Assembly (NCBI GenBank): GCA_023663705.1
Contig: JAMPGY010000006.1
Coordinates: 1 to 58,389, forward strand
Origin: Clostridium sp.
GTDB taxonomy: Bacteria; Bacteroidota; Bacteroidia; Bacteroidales; Bacteroidaceae
Direction: 5' to 3'
DNA length: 58,389 nt
The stretch's first letter is position 1. Every line of letters begins with the position of its first letter. Shown here in pieces: positions 1 to 9,250 of the stretch. The translations under genes and the position numbers were made by a program. The notes under the pieces were generated by a model, which saw only the letters and a list, made by a program, of their open reading frames with translations, was not told the DNA's origin and made no database searches.

Positions 1-40
1 CTTATTCCGACTGGCTAAACTATTTGCTTTCCCCCACTGA

Positions 41-3000
41 TTTTCTACTGAGCCTCAATTAGATGTACGCCACAATCTGAAAACCTATTTTGGATACGAT
101 CGGTTCCGCACTTACGAGGGGGAACCTTTGCAGGAACAGGCTGCACGGGCTGCTGTGGAGAATAAATCTTTGTTGGCTATTTTCCCAACCGGTGGGGGTA
201 AGTCGTTGACCTTTCAATTGCCGGCATTGATGTCCGGTCGTTCGGTGCATGGGTTGACGGTGGTTATCTCACCATTGCAGTCGCTGATGAAGGATCAGGT
301 GGATAATTTGGCTGCGAGAGGTATCACCGAGGCGGTAACCATTAACGGTATGTTGGATCCGCTCACCCGTTCCACGTCCATACAGCAGGTACAGGAAGGA
401 GATGCCTCCATGCTGTATATCTCTCCCGAGATGCTCCGTTCAAAAACGATAGAGCGTATATTGCTGGGGCGCAATGTGGTGAGATTTGTAATTGATGAGG
501 CGCATTGTTTCTCATCGTGGGGGCAGGATTTCAGGGTAGATTATTTGTATATCGGAAAGTTTATAAAGTCTTATCAGGAAAAGAAGGCGTGTGGACATCC
601 TATTCCGGTATCCTGTTTTACGGCAACAGCCAAGCAGAAAGTGATACAGGACATTTGTGATTATTTCAAGCAAACGCTGGATCTGGATTTAAAACTGTAT
701 GCTTCAACAGCATCACGAACCAATTTGCGGTATTCGGTGATTCATGCGGATGGTGAAGCCGACAAATACATCAAATTAAGGGAACTTATAGCCGAAAGCG
801 ATTGTCCGGTCATTGTCTATGTCTCACGCACCCGACGCACCTTGGAACTGGCTCAAAGACTGACCCGTGATGGCTATAAGGCTTTGCCTTTTAATGGGAA
901 AATGGAGGCGGACGAAAAGATTGCCAATCAGGAGGCTTTTATGAATGATGAAGTGCGTATCATTGTGGCCACGTCTGCTTTCGGTATGGGGGTGGACAAA
1001 AAAGACGTGGGGCTGGTGGTGCATTACGACATCTCCGATTCGTTGGAAAATTATGTACAGGAGGCCGGACGTGCCGGTCGTGATCCGGCGCTCAGCGCAC
1101 GCTGTTTTGTGCTATACGGCGATAATGATTTGGATAAACACTTTATATTGCTCAATCAGACCAAACTGAGCATCAGTGAAATTCAGCAGGTGTGGAAAGC
1201 CGTGAAGAGTCTCACACGACAACGGAGCAGAGTGTGTTGCTCGGCGTTGGAGATAGCCAGGCAGGCCGGATGGAACGATTTAGTGCCGGATATGGAGACA
1301 CGGGTGCGCACAGCATTGGCCACATTGGAGCAGAGCGGGTACCTGATTCGGGGAAACAACGTTCCTCATGTATATGCCACTGGCATTACAGTGAAGAATC
1401 TGGATGAGGCCAGACAACGGATATCCTCTTCATTGCTGTTTGAGCGGGAAGAGGTAGAGAAAGCCGTCAGAATTATTAAGTCGCTTATATCGCAGAAGCA
1501 TACGATGAATGCTCGAGATGCGGAAGCGGAATCGCGTATAGATTATTTGGCCGATATGCTGGTTCTGACCAAAAAAGAAGTTATCTCTGTGGTTGAGAGG
1601 ATGCGTCAGGAAGGGATTCTGGCAGACAGTAAGGATATTTCGGCTTATCTGCAGGACGCTGGAGACTCGGTACAGAAAACCAAAACAGTTTTCCGGAATT
1701 TTGCAAAGCTCGAACGTTATATCTGGAGCTGTATGGAGAATGGTGTGCTGAATATATCATGCAAGCAGTTGAACGATAATGCTGTGAGGGACGGTATCGG
1801 GGCTTCTCGCGAAAAACATATCCGTACGTTGCTTTATTTCTTTGCACTAAAAGGGTATGCCCGCAAGAAAGAAGATGCCTCCCGCAACACAATGGAGATT
1901 ATCTGTAGGACAGATCTGGAGTCAATTGGCAGACGGATGGAGAAAAGGCTGGAGATATGCCGCCTGACAATCGAATGGCTCTATTCGTTGATTGAGAGAA
2001 AGGAAATTGCCGAATCCGGTAAGAATGCAGTTCAGTTTTCTGTGGTAGAGTTACTTAATCGGATAAAGGCCGAAAATAGTTCTGTATTCGGTGAATTGGA
2101 TGAAGTGCAATTGGAGGACGTGGAGGAGGCTTTGCTCTATTTGTCCAAGATAGGTGCGCTCAAGTTGGAAGGAGGTTTTCTGGTGTTATACAACGCCATG
2201 GATATCCGGCGTGTGAAGGACACTAAATCACGATTCCGGCAGGATGACTATCGTATGCTGAACGAGTTCTATAAGCAGAAGATTCAGCAGGTTCATATAG
2301 TGGGAGAATATGCTAATCTGATGGTGCGGGACTATAATGCGGCCTTGCAATATGTGCAGGATTATTTTCGGATGGACTATCGGAAGTTTATAGCCAAGTA
2401 TTTCAAGGGAGAGCGGGTGAATGATATACAGCGCAATCTGACACCGGATAAATACAAACTGTTGTTTGGGCAGTTGTCCGAACGGCAGATGGACATTATC
2501 AACGACAAGGAGTCGCGGTGTATTGTTGTGGCGGCCGGACCGGGAAGTGGAAAGACCCGTGTGCTGGTTCATAAACTGGCCTCTCTTTTGTTGCTTGAAG
2601 ATGTGAAGCACGAGCAGTTGCTGATGCTTACCTTTTCAAGGGCTGCGGCAACGGAATTCAAGCAGCGGTTGATGAATTTGATTGGCAATGCCGCTCATTT
2701 TGTGGAAATCAAGACCTTCCATTCCTATTGCTTTGACTTGATGGGGCGGGTGGGCAATCTGGAGAACGCGGGCAACGTGGTGGCCGATGCAGCCCGGATG
2801 ATTCGTGAGAATGAGGTGGAACCTAACAAAATAGGGAAGACTGTGCTGGTGATAGATGAGGCGCAAGATATGGGACGGGACGAATACGAACTTGTGGCGG
2901 CCTTGATGAACCGTAATGAGGAGATGCGGGTGATTGCTGTGGGAGACGATGATCAGAACATCTTTGAGTTCCGTGGAGCAGACTCCCGCTATATGGGGCT

Positions 3001-4144
3001 ATTGGCTCAGAAGACCGGAAGCCGCTTTGTAGAAGTGACTGAAAATTATCGCAGTGCCCGCCGTCCGGTGGCCTTAGCCAATGGGTTTGCGCGTTGTATT
3101 GGCCGGCGGATGAAGTCCGCTCCCATTGTTTCCATGTCTTCCGAGGAAGGGCAGGTGTGTATTACCCGCCATCATAGCCCATATATGTATCAGCCGATCG
3201 TGAATGAGATTGCAGAAGAAAAAAAAACTGGTACATCATGCATACTTACACAGACCAACGAGGAGGCTGCCATATTGGTGGCTCTGTTGCGTCGGAGAGG
3301 GATAAGGGGGAAATTGGTACAGTCGTTGGACGGTTTCCGTTTTTGGAATATTGCCGAGATGCGTTACTTCTTGCGTCGGTTGGACAAATGCAAGGGGTCT
3401 CCGCTTATTCCGGACGATGTATGGGAGGCTGCAAAGCATTCCACTATTTCCAAATATGACAGCAGCACGGCTTTGGAATATGTGAAGCGTTGCGTAGAGT
3501 TGTTCGAAAGGATAAACAAGGCCAAATATCTGACCGACTTTAAAGAGTATGTATACGAATCTTCGGTGGAGGATTTCTGCGATCTGTCGGGAGTGGATGT
3601 CGTTGTATCCACCATTCATAAAGCCAAGGGATGTGAGTTCGACCATGTGTATATGCTGCTGACGGACGTTGGACGGAAGAATGATTTTCTGTTTCGCCGC
3701 TATTATGTGGGTATCACACGGGCAAAGACCTCGTTGTCTGTACACACAAACGGAGATAGTTTTCAGGGTCTGCCGTCCGCCATCTATACAGTGGATTCAT
3801 GCCCGTATGATTTGCCCGATGAAGTGGCACTCCAATTGTCGCACAAAGATGTCTATCTCGACTATTTCAAGCAGGTGAAGCAGGAGGTGCTGTCGTTGAG
3901 GGGAGGAGACTCTTTATTCTTGCGCGATACAACTCTATATTCAGTGAAGAGCCTGCGGCCTGTGGCCAAACTGTCTCAGCGGATGCAGACCACGTTGGAC
4001 GGATGGCGTCAGAAAAACTATGAAGTGAGTGGGGCAACCGTTCGTTTTGTAGTGGCATGGAAAGCTAAGGACGCCCCTAAAGAGGAGGAAGAATGCGCTG
4101 TTTTGTTGGCTGATCTGACGTTGCGCCGTCGCGTGGAGGACTGA
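41..4144 (+). CDS. RecQ-type SF2 helicase fused to UvrD/Rep-type SF1 helicase (5' incomplete)
   Basis: Probable dual DNA helicase for repair or recombination, acting in the cytoplasm. The first half is a RecQ-like SF2 motor: the RecQ signature FGYDRFR near 89-109, Walker A PTGGGKS near 188-205, a DEAH box (VIDEAHCFSSWG, about 490), and the motif VI-like QEAGRAGRD near 1060-1085. The second half (about 2500-3760) is an SF1 UvrD/Rep motor: GPGSGKT, LTFSRAAATEF, VIDEAQD, GDDDQNIFEFRG, STIHKAKG and YVGITRAKTS. The frame is open only from position 41, after a TGA at 38-40, and no ATG or GTG lies between there and the RecQ signature. The first canonical-type start is a TTG at 128, which would delete the signature, so the true 5' end is missing or frameshifted. 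It converges on mutS2 with a 12-bp gap. The domain assignment is firm; the biological role is inferred. Confidence 0.9.
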   Translation, partial: FSTEPQLDVRHNLKTYFGYDRFRTYEGEPLQEQAARAAVENKSLLAIFPTGGGKSLTFQLPALMSGRSVHGLTVVISPLQSLMKDQVDNLAARGITEAVTINGMLDPLTRSTSIQQVQEGDASMLYISPEMLRSKTIERILLGRNVVRFVIDEAHCFSSWGQDFRVDYLYIGKFIKSYQEKKACGHPIPVSCFTATAKQKVIQDICDYFKQTLDLDLKLYASTASRTNLRYSVIHADGEADKYIKLRELIAESDCPVIVYVSRTRRTLELAQRLTRDGYKALPFNGKMEADEKIANQEAFMNDEVRIIVATSAFGMGVDKKDVGLVVHYDISDSLENYVQEAGRAGRDPALSARCFVLYGDNDLDKHFILLNQTKLSISEIQQVWKAVKSLTRQRSRVCCSALEIARQAGWNDLVPDMETRVRTALATLEQSGYLIRGNNVPHVYATGITVKNLDEARQRISSSLLFEREEVEKAVRIIKSLISQKHTMNARDAEAESRIDYLADMLVLTKKEVISVVERMRQEGILADSKDISAYLQDAGDSVQKTKTVFRNFAKLERYIWSCMENGVLNISCKQLNDNAVRDGIGASREKHIRTLLYFFALKGYARKKEDASRNTMEIICRTDLESIGRRMEKRLEICRLTIEWLYSLIERKEIAESGKNAVQFSVVELLNRIKAENSSVFGELDEVQLEDVEEALLYLSKIGALKLEGGFLVLYNAMDIRRVKDTKSRFRQDDYRMLNEFYKQKIQQVHIVGEYANLMVRDYNAALQYVQDYFRMDYRKFIAKYFKGERVNDIQRNLTPDKYKLLFGQLSERQMDIINDKESRCIVVAAGPGSGKTRVLVHKLASLLLLEDVKHEQLLMLTFSRAAATEFKQRLMNLIGNAAHFVEIKTFHSYCFDLMGRVGNLENAGNVVADAARMIRENEVEPNKIGKTVLVIDEAQDMGRDEYELVAALMNRNEEMRVIAVGDDDQNIFEFRGADSRYMGLLAQKTGSRFVEVTENYRSARRPVALANGFARCIGRRMKSAPIVSMSSEEGQVCITRHHSPYMYQPIVNEIAEEKKTGTSCILTQTNEEAAILVALLRRRGIRGKLVQSLDGFRFWNIAEMRYFLRRLDKCKGSPLIPDDVWEAAKHSTISKYDSSTALEYVKRCVELFERINKAKYLTDFKEYVYESSVEDFCDLSGVDVVVSTIHKAKGCEFDHVYMLLTDVGRKNDFLFRRYYVGITRAKTSLSVHTNGDSFQGLPSAIYTVDSCPYDLPDEVALQLSHKDVYLDYFKQVKQEVLSLRGGDSLFLRDTTLYSVKSLRPVAKLSQRMQTTLDGWRQKNYEVSGATVRFVVAWKAKDAPKEEEECAVLLADLTLRRRVED

Positions 4145-4156
4145 TGCTGCCGGGGG

Positions 4157-6700
4157 CTACACCAGATCCACCACCGTGATGCCCGCTCCGCCGAACTGCA
4201 CGTGCTCGTCGCGATAGTCTTTCACTCCGGCCACTGTGCCCAGATACTGCCGGATGAGGCTGCGCAGAGCGCCGGTGCCGGTGCCGTGCAGGATGCGCAC
4301 ACGGGACACGCTCAGCAGAATGGCATCATCAATGAAATAGGTGACGGCGTGGAGCGCCTCATCGCCCCGCATGCCCCTCACATCAATGTCCTGGCGGAAC
4401 TGAAGTTTCTTCTCGTACACAGCATCCTGTGTCTGCTTGCTCACGTAGGTGATGCCTTGGTTATCTTTCTTGGCCGGAGCTTCGGCACGTTCCAGCCGAT
4501 TGAGTTTCACGTTGGTCCGCATCTGTCCGAAGGTGACGATGGCTGTCTGCCGGTCGATTTCCACAATCTCGCCCACGCTGGTCTGCCCCTGTATGCGCAC
4601 GGTATTGCCCACTTCCAGCGGGCGGTTCTTCCGTTCCTGCTCCTCACGGCGTGCCTGTTGCTCCTCACGGGTTTTGGCGGCATCGGCCGCTTTCTTGTTT
4701 CGCCGTTCCTCCTTGCGGTTTTTCCGTTCCTCCAGCTGCTTCATCTTTCGGGCGATGAGGTCTTCCTTGTGCTGCCGTTCCACTTGTTCCAGTGCCTCCT
4801 TGAAGTCGTCTAACTCGCGGCGCACGTTGCGTGTTTTCTCTTTTTCGGCCTGCGCTTCGCGTATGATGCGTATGGTATTTTCAATTTTGGCATTGGAAGC
4901 CTGCAACAATTGTTCGGCTTCTTCCTTTGCCTTGCGGATAATCTCTTTGCGGCTGCGGTTCAGCTCTTCTATTTCGGCCTCATATCGGGCAATAGTCTGC
5001 TCCATCTGCTTTTCGCGCTGGTGGATGCTCTGTCGCTTGTTCTCCCAGTAGCGTTTGTCGCGCACGATGTCCTGGAGATACTTGTCGGCATTGATGTACT
5101 CCTTGCCCACCAGTTCGGACGCATCGGCAATCACCTCTTCGGGGATGCCGGTCTTGCGCGCTATCTCCACGGCAAAAGAACTGCCGGGATTGCCGATTTG
5201 CAGCTGGAACAGCGGCTGCATCAGCTGGCGGTCGTAGAGCATGGCTCCATTCACCACACCCTCATGATCTTCGGCAAAGTGCTTCAGGTTCTGATAGTGG
5301 GTGGTGATGACGCCGAAGGCCTTCTTGCGGTGGAAGCGGCGCAGCACGGCCTCGGCGATGGCTCCGCCAATCTGTGGTTCCGTTCCGCCACCAAACTCGT
5401 CAATGAGCAGCAGGCTTGTGCCGTCGCAGTGCTTCATCATGTTCTTCATGTTGAGCAGATGGCTGGAGTAGGTGCTCAGGTCATCTTCAATGCTTTGTTC
5501 GTCACCGATGTCGATAAAAAGGTGGTTGAATACTCCTGTGCGCGAGTTCTCGCCTAACGGTACGGGCAGTCCGCATTGCAACATATATTGCAACAGTCCC
5601 ACAGTTTTCAGACATACAGACTTACCGCCGGCGTTGGGGCCGGATATGATGAGTATGCGCTGGCGTGTAGTTAGTTCGATGTCCAGTGGAACCACTTTTT
5701 TGTCGTGTCTCTCCAGTGAAAGGCGCAGAAGAGGGTGGCAGGCCTGTGTCCAATCGATGATGGGGCGTTCGGTAATGTTGGGTGTGACGGAGTGGGTTTG
5801 TTCGGCCAGTCGTGCCTTGGCCTGAATGAAATCGATTTCAGCCAGGAATTCATACGAGTGCAGGATGTCCGGACAGACAGGACGCACTTGAGCCGTGAAT
5901 TCCTGAAGGATGCGTATCACCTCACGCCGTTCTTCTCCCTCCAGTTCGCGGATGCGGTTGTTGGCTTCCACCACTTGTGCCGGTTCGATAAATACCGTTT
6001 TTCCGGTGGCCGATTCATCGTGCACGATACCTTTGATTTTTCGTTTCAGTGCGGGCGACACGGGAATCACCAGGCGTCCGTCGCGCAGTGTAGGTGCCAC
6101 GTCTTTTTCCACCAGTCCGTCTTGCTGAGCCTGACGCAGGATGGCGTTCAGGCTGCGCGACACGCTGCCTTCGGCAGAAGCCAATTCACGCCGTATGCGT
6201 AGTAGTTCAGCCGAAGCCGAATCTTTTATCTTTCCGTATTTGTCCAGGATAGCATCTATACGGTGCGACAATTGGGGAAAGGTGGACACGTCTGTCGCCA
6301 GACGGCAAAGGGCGGGAAACCGGTGTGTGGCTGCCGTTTCGTCTTCCACGTCTTCATTATCTTTCGCTCCGGTCAGAAACTTCACGATGGCTATGATGGT
6401 GTCCAGCGAGCGTTTCAAATCAAATAGCTCGCCCGTTTCCAGATACGTACCCTCCAGTCGGATGCGTTTCAGCGAGGCTCGCATGTCGAAGAAATGCTGG
6501 TCGGGAAACTCGTCGCCTTCCTCGCGTATGCGCATAAACTCGTGCGTCTGTTCCTGCCATTCGCGCAGGCGGTGCAGGTCGGTGCAGAATTGCATCCGTC
6601 CGGCACGTTCCTTGCCCAGTGTGCTCAGACAGTGCGTGTCCAGCAGGCGGCGCACTTCGTCAAATCCTATCTTCTGTTCGTAGTTCTGAGGGTATATCAT
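4157..6700 (-). CDS. mutS2: Endonuclease MutS2 (MutS-like ATPase with Smr domain)
   Basis: MutS2-family ATPase/nuclease of 847 aa. Known members suppress recombination between divergent sequences and, in some bacteria, act on stalled ribosomes. Visible order: MutS core/lever region, Walker A GPNAGGKS near residue 350, Walker B LLLIDEFGGGTEP and the ITTHYQNLK region, a long charged coiled coil (about 520-680, rich in E/K/R), a KOW-like patch (EVGNTVRIQGQTSVGEIVEI), and a C-terminal Smr nuclease domain with DVRGMRGDEAL and LHGTGTGALR. Length is slightly above the usual 780-800 aa. The ATG at 6700 follows a -7 box at 6722-6729. Absence of the MutS1 mismatch-recognition N-terminus separates it from mutS. 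Confidence 0.95.
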   Translation of the reverse strand: MIYPQNYEQKIGFDEVRRLLDTHCLSTLGKERAGRMQFCTDLHRLREWQEQTHEFMRIREEGDEFPDQHFFDMRASLKRIRLEGTYLETGELFDLKRSLDTIIAIVKFLTGAKDNEDVEDETAATHRFPALCRLATDVSTFPQLSHRIDAILDKYGKIKDSASAELLRIRRELASAEGSVSRSLNAILRQAQQDGLVEKDVAPTLRDGRLVIPVSPALKRKIKGIVHDESATGKTVFIEPAQVVEANNRIRELEGEERREVIRILQEFTAQVRPVCPDILHSYEFLAEIDFIQAKARLAEQTHSVTPNITERPIIDWTQACHPLLRLSLERHDKKVVPLDIELTTRQRILIISGPNAGGKSVCLKTVGLLQYMLQCGLPVPLGENSRTGVFNHLFIDIGDEQSIEDDLSTYSSHLLNMKNMMKHCDGTSLLLIDEFGGGTEPQIGGAIAEAVLRRFHRKKAFGVITTHYQNLKHFAEDHEGVVNGAMLYDRQLMQPLFQLQIGNPGSSFAVEIARKTGIPEEVIADASELVGKEYINADKYLQDIVRDKRYWENKRQSIHQREKQMEQTIARYEAEIEELNRSRKEIIRKAKEEAEQLLQASNAKIENTIRIIREAQAEKEKTRNVRRELDDFKEALEQVERQHKEDLIARKMKQLEERKNRKEERRNKKAADAAKTREEQQARREEQERKNRPLEVGNTVRIQGQTSVGEIVEIDRQTAIVTFGQMRTNVKLNRLERAEAPAKKDNQGITYVSKQTQDAVYEKKLQFRQDIDVRGMRGDEALHAVTYFIDDAILLSVSRVRILHGTGTGALRSLIRQYLGTVAGVKDYRDEHVQFGGAGITVVDLV

Positions 6701-6715
6701 GGCGTAATTTTATTC

Positions 6716-6753
6716 GGGGTGCAAAGATACTAAAAAAGTATGACTTTGCACCC
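6716..6753 (-). terminator. Hairpin between S9 peptidase and mutS2, overlapping the mutS2 promoter
   Basis: An inverted repeat (GGGGTGCAAAG paired with CTTTGCACCCC, extended by ATAC/GTAT with a 2-nt bulge) lies between the end of the S9 peptidase and mutS2, both on the minus strand. On that strand the loop is a run of T. It could terminate peptidase transcription. Its distal arm contains the mutS2 -7 box. Confidence 0.5.
6722..6729 (-). promoter_or_regulatory. -7 promoter box for mutS2 (TATCTTTG)
   Basis: TATCTTTG on the minus strand matches the Bacteroidetes -7 consensus TAnnTTTG and lies about 22 bp before the mutS2 ATG. This predicts a very short 5' leader. Confidence 0.55.
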
Positions 6754-6764
6754 CGGTTCGTCTG

Positions 6765-9212
6765 TTACAGTTCTTTGGGCGGATAGAGTGTGTTCCACCA
6801 GAGCGGGTCGTCCTGCAGCCAGCGGGCGAACCAGGCGAAGATGGTGTTCTGCCATTTCTGCCGCTTGTGGAAGTCGAGAATCTGATGGTTCTCGCCGCGC
6901 ACGGTGACGAAGGCGGTCTCGCGGCCCAGCAGTTTCAGGGCGGTGAACATCTGTATGCTTTCGCCTATGGGCACGTTGGTATCGGCCGTTCCATGAAGGA
7001 AGAGCAGGGGTGTGTGGATTTTGTCGGCATGGAAGAGGGGGCTATGCTCGGTGTAGAGCGTGGGATTGTTCCACGGATAGTTTCCGGCCGTGGCGGCCTG
7101 GCTGTAGGAGTAGCCCCAGTAGCCTTCGCCCCAGTAGCTGGCGATGTTGCTGATGCCGGCGTGGGATACGGCGGCGGCGAAGAGGTCGGTGCGCGTCTGC
7201 AGGAGCTGGGTGGTGAATCCACCGTAGGAAGCTCCGATGCAGCCGATCTTTTTTTCGTTCACATAAGGATGGTCGGCGCAGAAGCGGCGCGTGCCCTCGA
7301 TGATGTCGTCGGCCGTGTAGTCGCCCCAGGCATTGACGTGGCGTGCGGCAAATTCCTGTCCGAAACCGTAGGTACCGCTGGGCTGTACCACATACACCAC
7401 ATAACCCAGTGCGGCATAGGCGTGATGGGGGTATCGGCTCTCGAAGAGACGCGCCGTGGGCGTGCATCCGCCGTAGTAGTTCACGATGAGCGGGTAGCGG
7501 CGGGACGAATCGAAATGGGGAGGCAGGTAGAAGCGGCCGTAGATGGTGTCGCCGCGCGAGTTGATGAAGTTATAGTCGTGGCATTCACCCAGTTCGATAC
7601 CTTGCAGGCGCCGGCTTCCGGTGTCCTCAATCAGGCGTGTTTTGCCGCTCTTCACCTGGGTGAGATAGAGGCGTTCGCCATTGGATACGCTCTCGCCTAC
7701 GTAGGCAATCCAGCGGCCGGTGCGGTCGGTGGAGAAGGAGCGGACGTATTCCTCCTGTGTGGGTATCTCGCTGATTTGTCCTGTGGCGGGCTGGATGGCG
7801 TAGAGCTTGCGCATATCGCGGTGGGCGGCCAGCGCGTAGATGGTGTTGCTGGCATAGCACCATTCGTAGCTCTCCACAGCGGGGTGGAACGTGCGGGTGA
7901 GAGGTGTGATGCTACCTTGTGCTACATTAATAAGGTATAGCTGGCGCTCATACATGCTGGGCGTCTGTCCTTCGCTCACGGCCAGTCCGATTCCGCCGAA
8001 GGCTTCGGGCGATCCGCTTACCAGCACGGTGTTGCCGTCCGGTGAAAGGACGGGGCCGCTGACAAAGCCGTCTTGTTGCACGAGGGTGTCGGTCTGCATG
8101 GTCTGCAGATCCATTCGTATGATGGTGGTCAGATAAAACGGGCGCTGAGTGAGCCGTGTCTCCTGTGTGCAGACAAAAAGGTAGCGGCCATCTCCGCTCA
8201 GATTAATGGAGGGTTGCAGGCTGTGTCCGAAGGTTATCGGACGGGTGATGCCGGTGGTGCGGTCAAGCATGCTGAGGTTGTAACGTCGTCGCCATCCCGG
8301 TTGGCGGTCGTCGGGAGTGATGATTTCAGTCATGTCTGCGTCAGGGCGCGGCTCTTCCATCCCGGTGAAATAGAAAAGGCGGTTGCAGGTGTTGTCCCAT
8401 GTGTAGTGTTCATGGGGCAGATCTGCCACCACCACTTGTTCGCTGCCGTCGTCGGCATCGGTGCTCACCAACTGGTAACCGTCGGCAGTGGAGCGCACAT
8501 GACAATAGCGGTGTCCGTCCGGCATCCATTGTGCTCCGGCAGGGCATAGGGTGACGCGTCCGGTGGTAGTATCGTAGATCTTCTGTTCGGATGCCGTTCC
8601 GCCGTCTTTGCGTGTGGTGGTGTATGTCATCAGGATGAAGCGTCCGTCAGCCGACAGACGGGCACCGGTCATGCGCCGTCCTTTCATCACGTCCATCAGG
8701 GTGTAGAGGCGTGTGGAGTCAGTCTTGACAGTGGGTGTCTCTCCGCCTTCTGTTAGCAGACTCACCCGCAGGGTGTCGTTCCGGTCTTTAGTGGCAAGCG
8801 CTTTGATCTCAAACCGATGCGTGCCTGGAGTTAGAGTGTAGGATAAACTGTTTTGTTTGGTCCCATCAATCAGCAAGGCATAGTCTTTCACTCCTTCTAT
8901 CCGGACGGTCCCGGTGGAGTATCGGTGGTTTTCTACATAGAATCCCGCCATGTGGAGGGTGGGGGTTTCTGAGGCCTGAAGTACGACGAAACCGTCTGTT
9001 GGTCCGCCTTGGTTGATGAGGTTTGCAGGCGTGAATCCGTCCAGAAGGCTCTGTGGATTGTAGGGTCTTCCCTGTGCATCGGTAGAGTCGGTAAGCAGAG
9101 GGACAGCCATAGGTATCGGATCTGCATGGAGCATCCGGTCTACCCGGATGGTGTCGGCCCGTCCTATACCGGTTGTTGACAGCAGTGTGGCAAATAGAAT
9201 GCTTTTTTTCAT
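6765..9212 (-). CDS. Secreted S9-family serine peptidase (prolyl oligopeptidase / DPP-IV-like)
   Basis: An 815-aa exported peptidase. The N-terminal stretch MKKSILFATLLSTTGIGRA looks like a signal peptide, so it probably acts in the periplasm or outside the cell on peptides. Residues about 180-540 form a beta-propeller-like region with repeated short blades. The C-terminal 250 residues are an alpha/beta hydrolase with nucleophile motif GASYGGF (about 662), acid motif HGTADTNVP (about 741) and His motif GENHQI (about 777), the S9 catalytic order. A small N-terminal beta domain (about 60-150) precedes the propeller. The ATG at 9212 is chosen because the signal peptide begins there. Substrate preference (DPP4 versus acyl-peptidase) cannot be assigned. 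Confidence 0.9.
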   Translation of the reverse strand: MKKSILFATLLSTTGIGRADTIRVDRMLHADPIPMAVPLLTDSTDAQGRPYNPQSLLDGFTPANLINQGGPTDGFVVLQASETPTLHMAGFYVENHRYSTGTVRIEGVKDYALLIDGTKQNSLSYTLTPGTHRFEIKALATKDRNDTLRVSLLTEGGETPTVKTDSTRLYTLMDVMKGRRMTGARLSADGRFILMTYTTTRKDGGTASEQKIYDTTTGRVTLCPAGAQWMPDGHRYCHVRSTADGYQLVSTDADDGSEQVVVADLPHEHYTWDNTCNRLFYFTGMEEPRPDADMTEIITPDDRQPGWRRRYNLSMLDRTTGITRPITFGHSLQPSINLSGDGRYLFVCTQETRLTQRPFYLTTIIRMDLQTMQTDTLVQQDGFVSGPVLSPDGNTVLVSGSPEAFGGIGLAVSEGQTPSMYERQLYLINVAQGSITPLTRTFHPAVESYEWCYASNTIYALAAHRDMRKLYAIQPATGQISEIPTQEEYVRSFSTDRTGRWIAYVGESVSNGERLYLTQVKSGKTRLIEDTGSRRLQGIELGECHDYNFINSRGDTIYGRFYLPPHFDSSRRYPLIVNYYGGCTPTARLFESRYPHHAYAALGYVVYVVQPSGTYGFGQEFAARHVNAWGDYTADDIIEGTRRFCADHPYVNEKKIGCIGASYGGFTTQLLQTRTDLFAAAVSHAGISNIASYWGEGYWGYSYSQAATAGNYPWNNPTLYTEHSPLFHADKIHTPLLFLHGTADTNVPIGESIQMFTALKLLGRETAFVTVRGENHQILDFHKRQKWQNTIFAWFARWLQDDPLWWNTLYPPKEL

Positions 9213-9250
9213 GAAATAATAAAAATATAAAGGGTTGTACGAATCAGGGA

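Noticed and set aside
6867-7940. Long plus-strand frame opposite the S9 peptidase
   Set aside because: Low-complexity Gly/Val-rich product and full overlap with the catalytic domain coded on the other strand.
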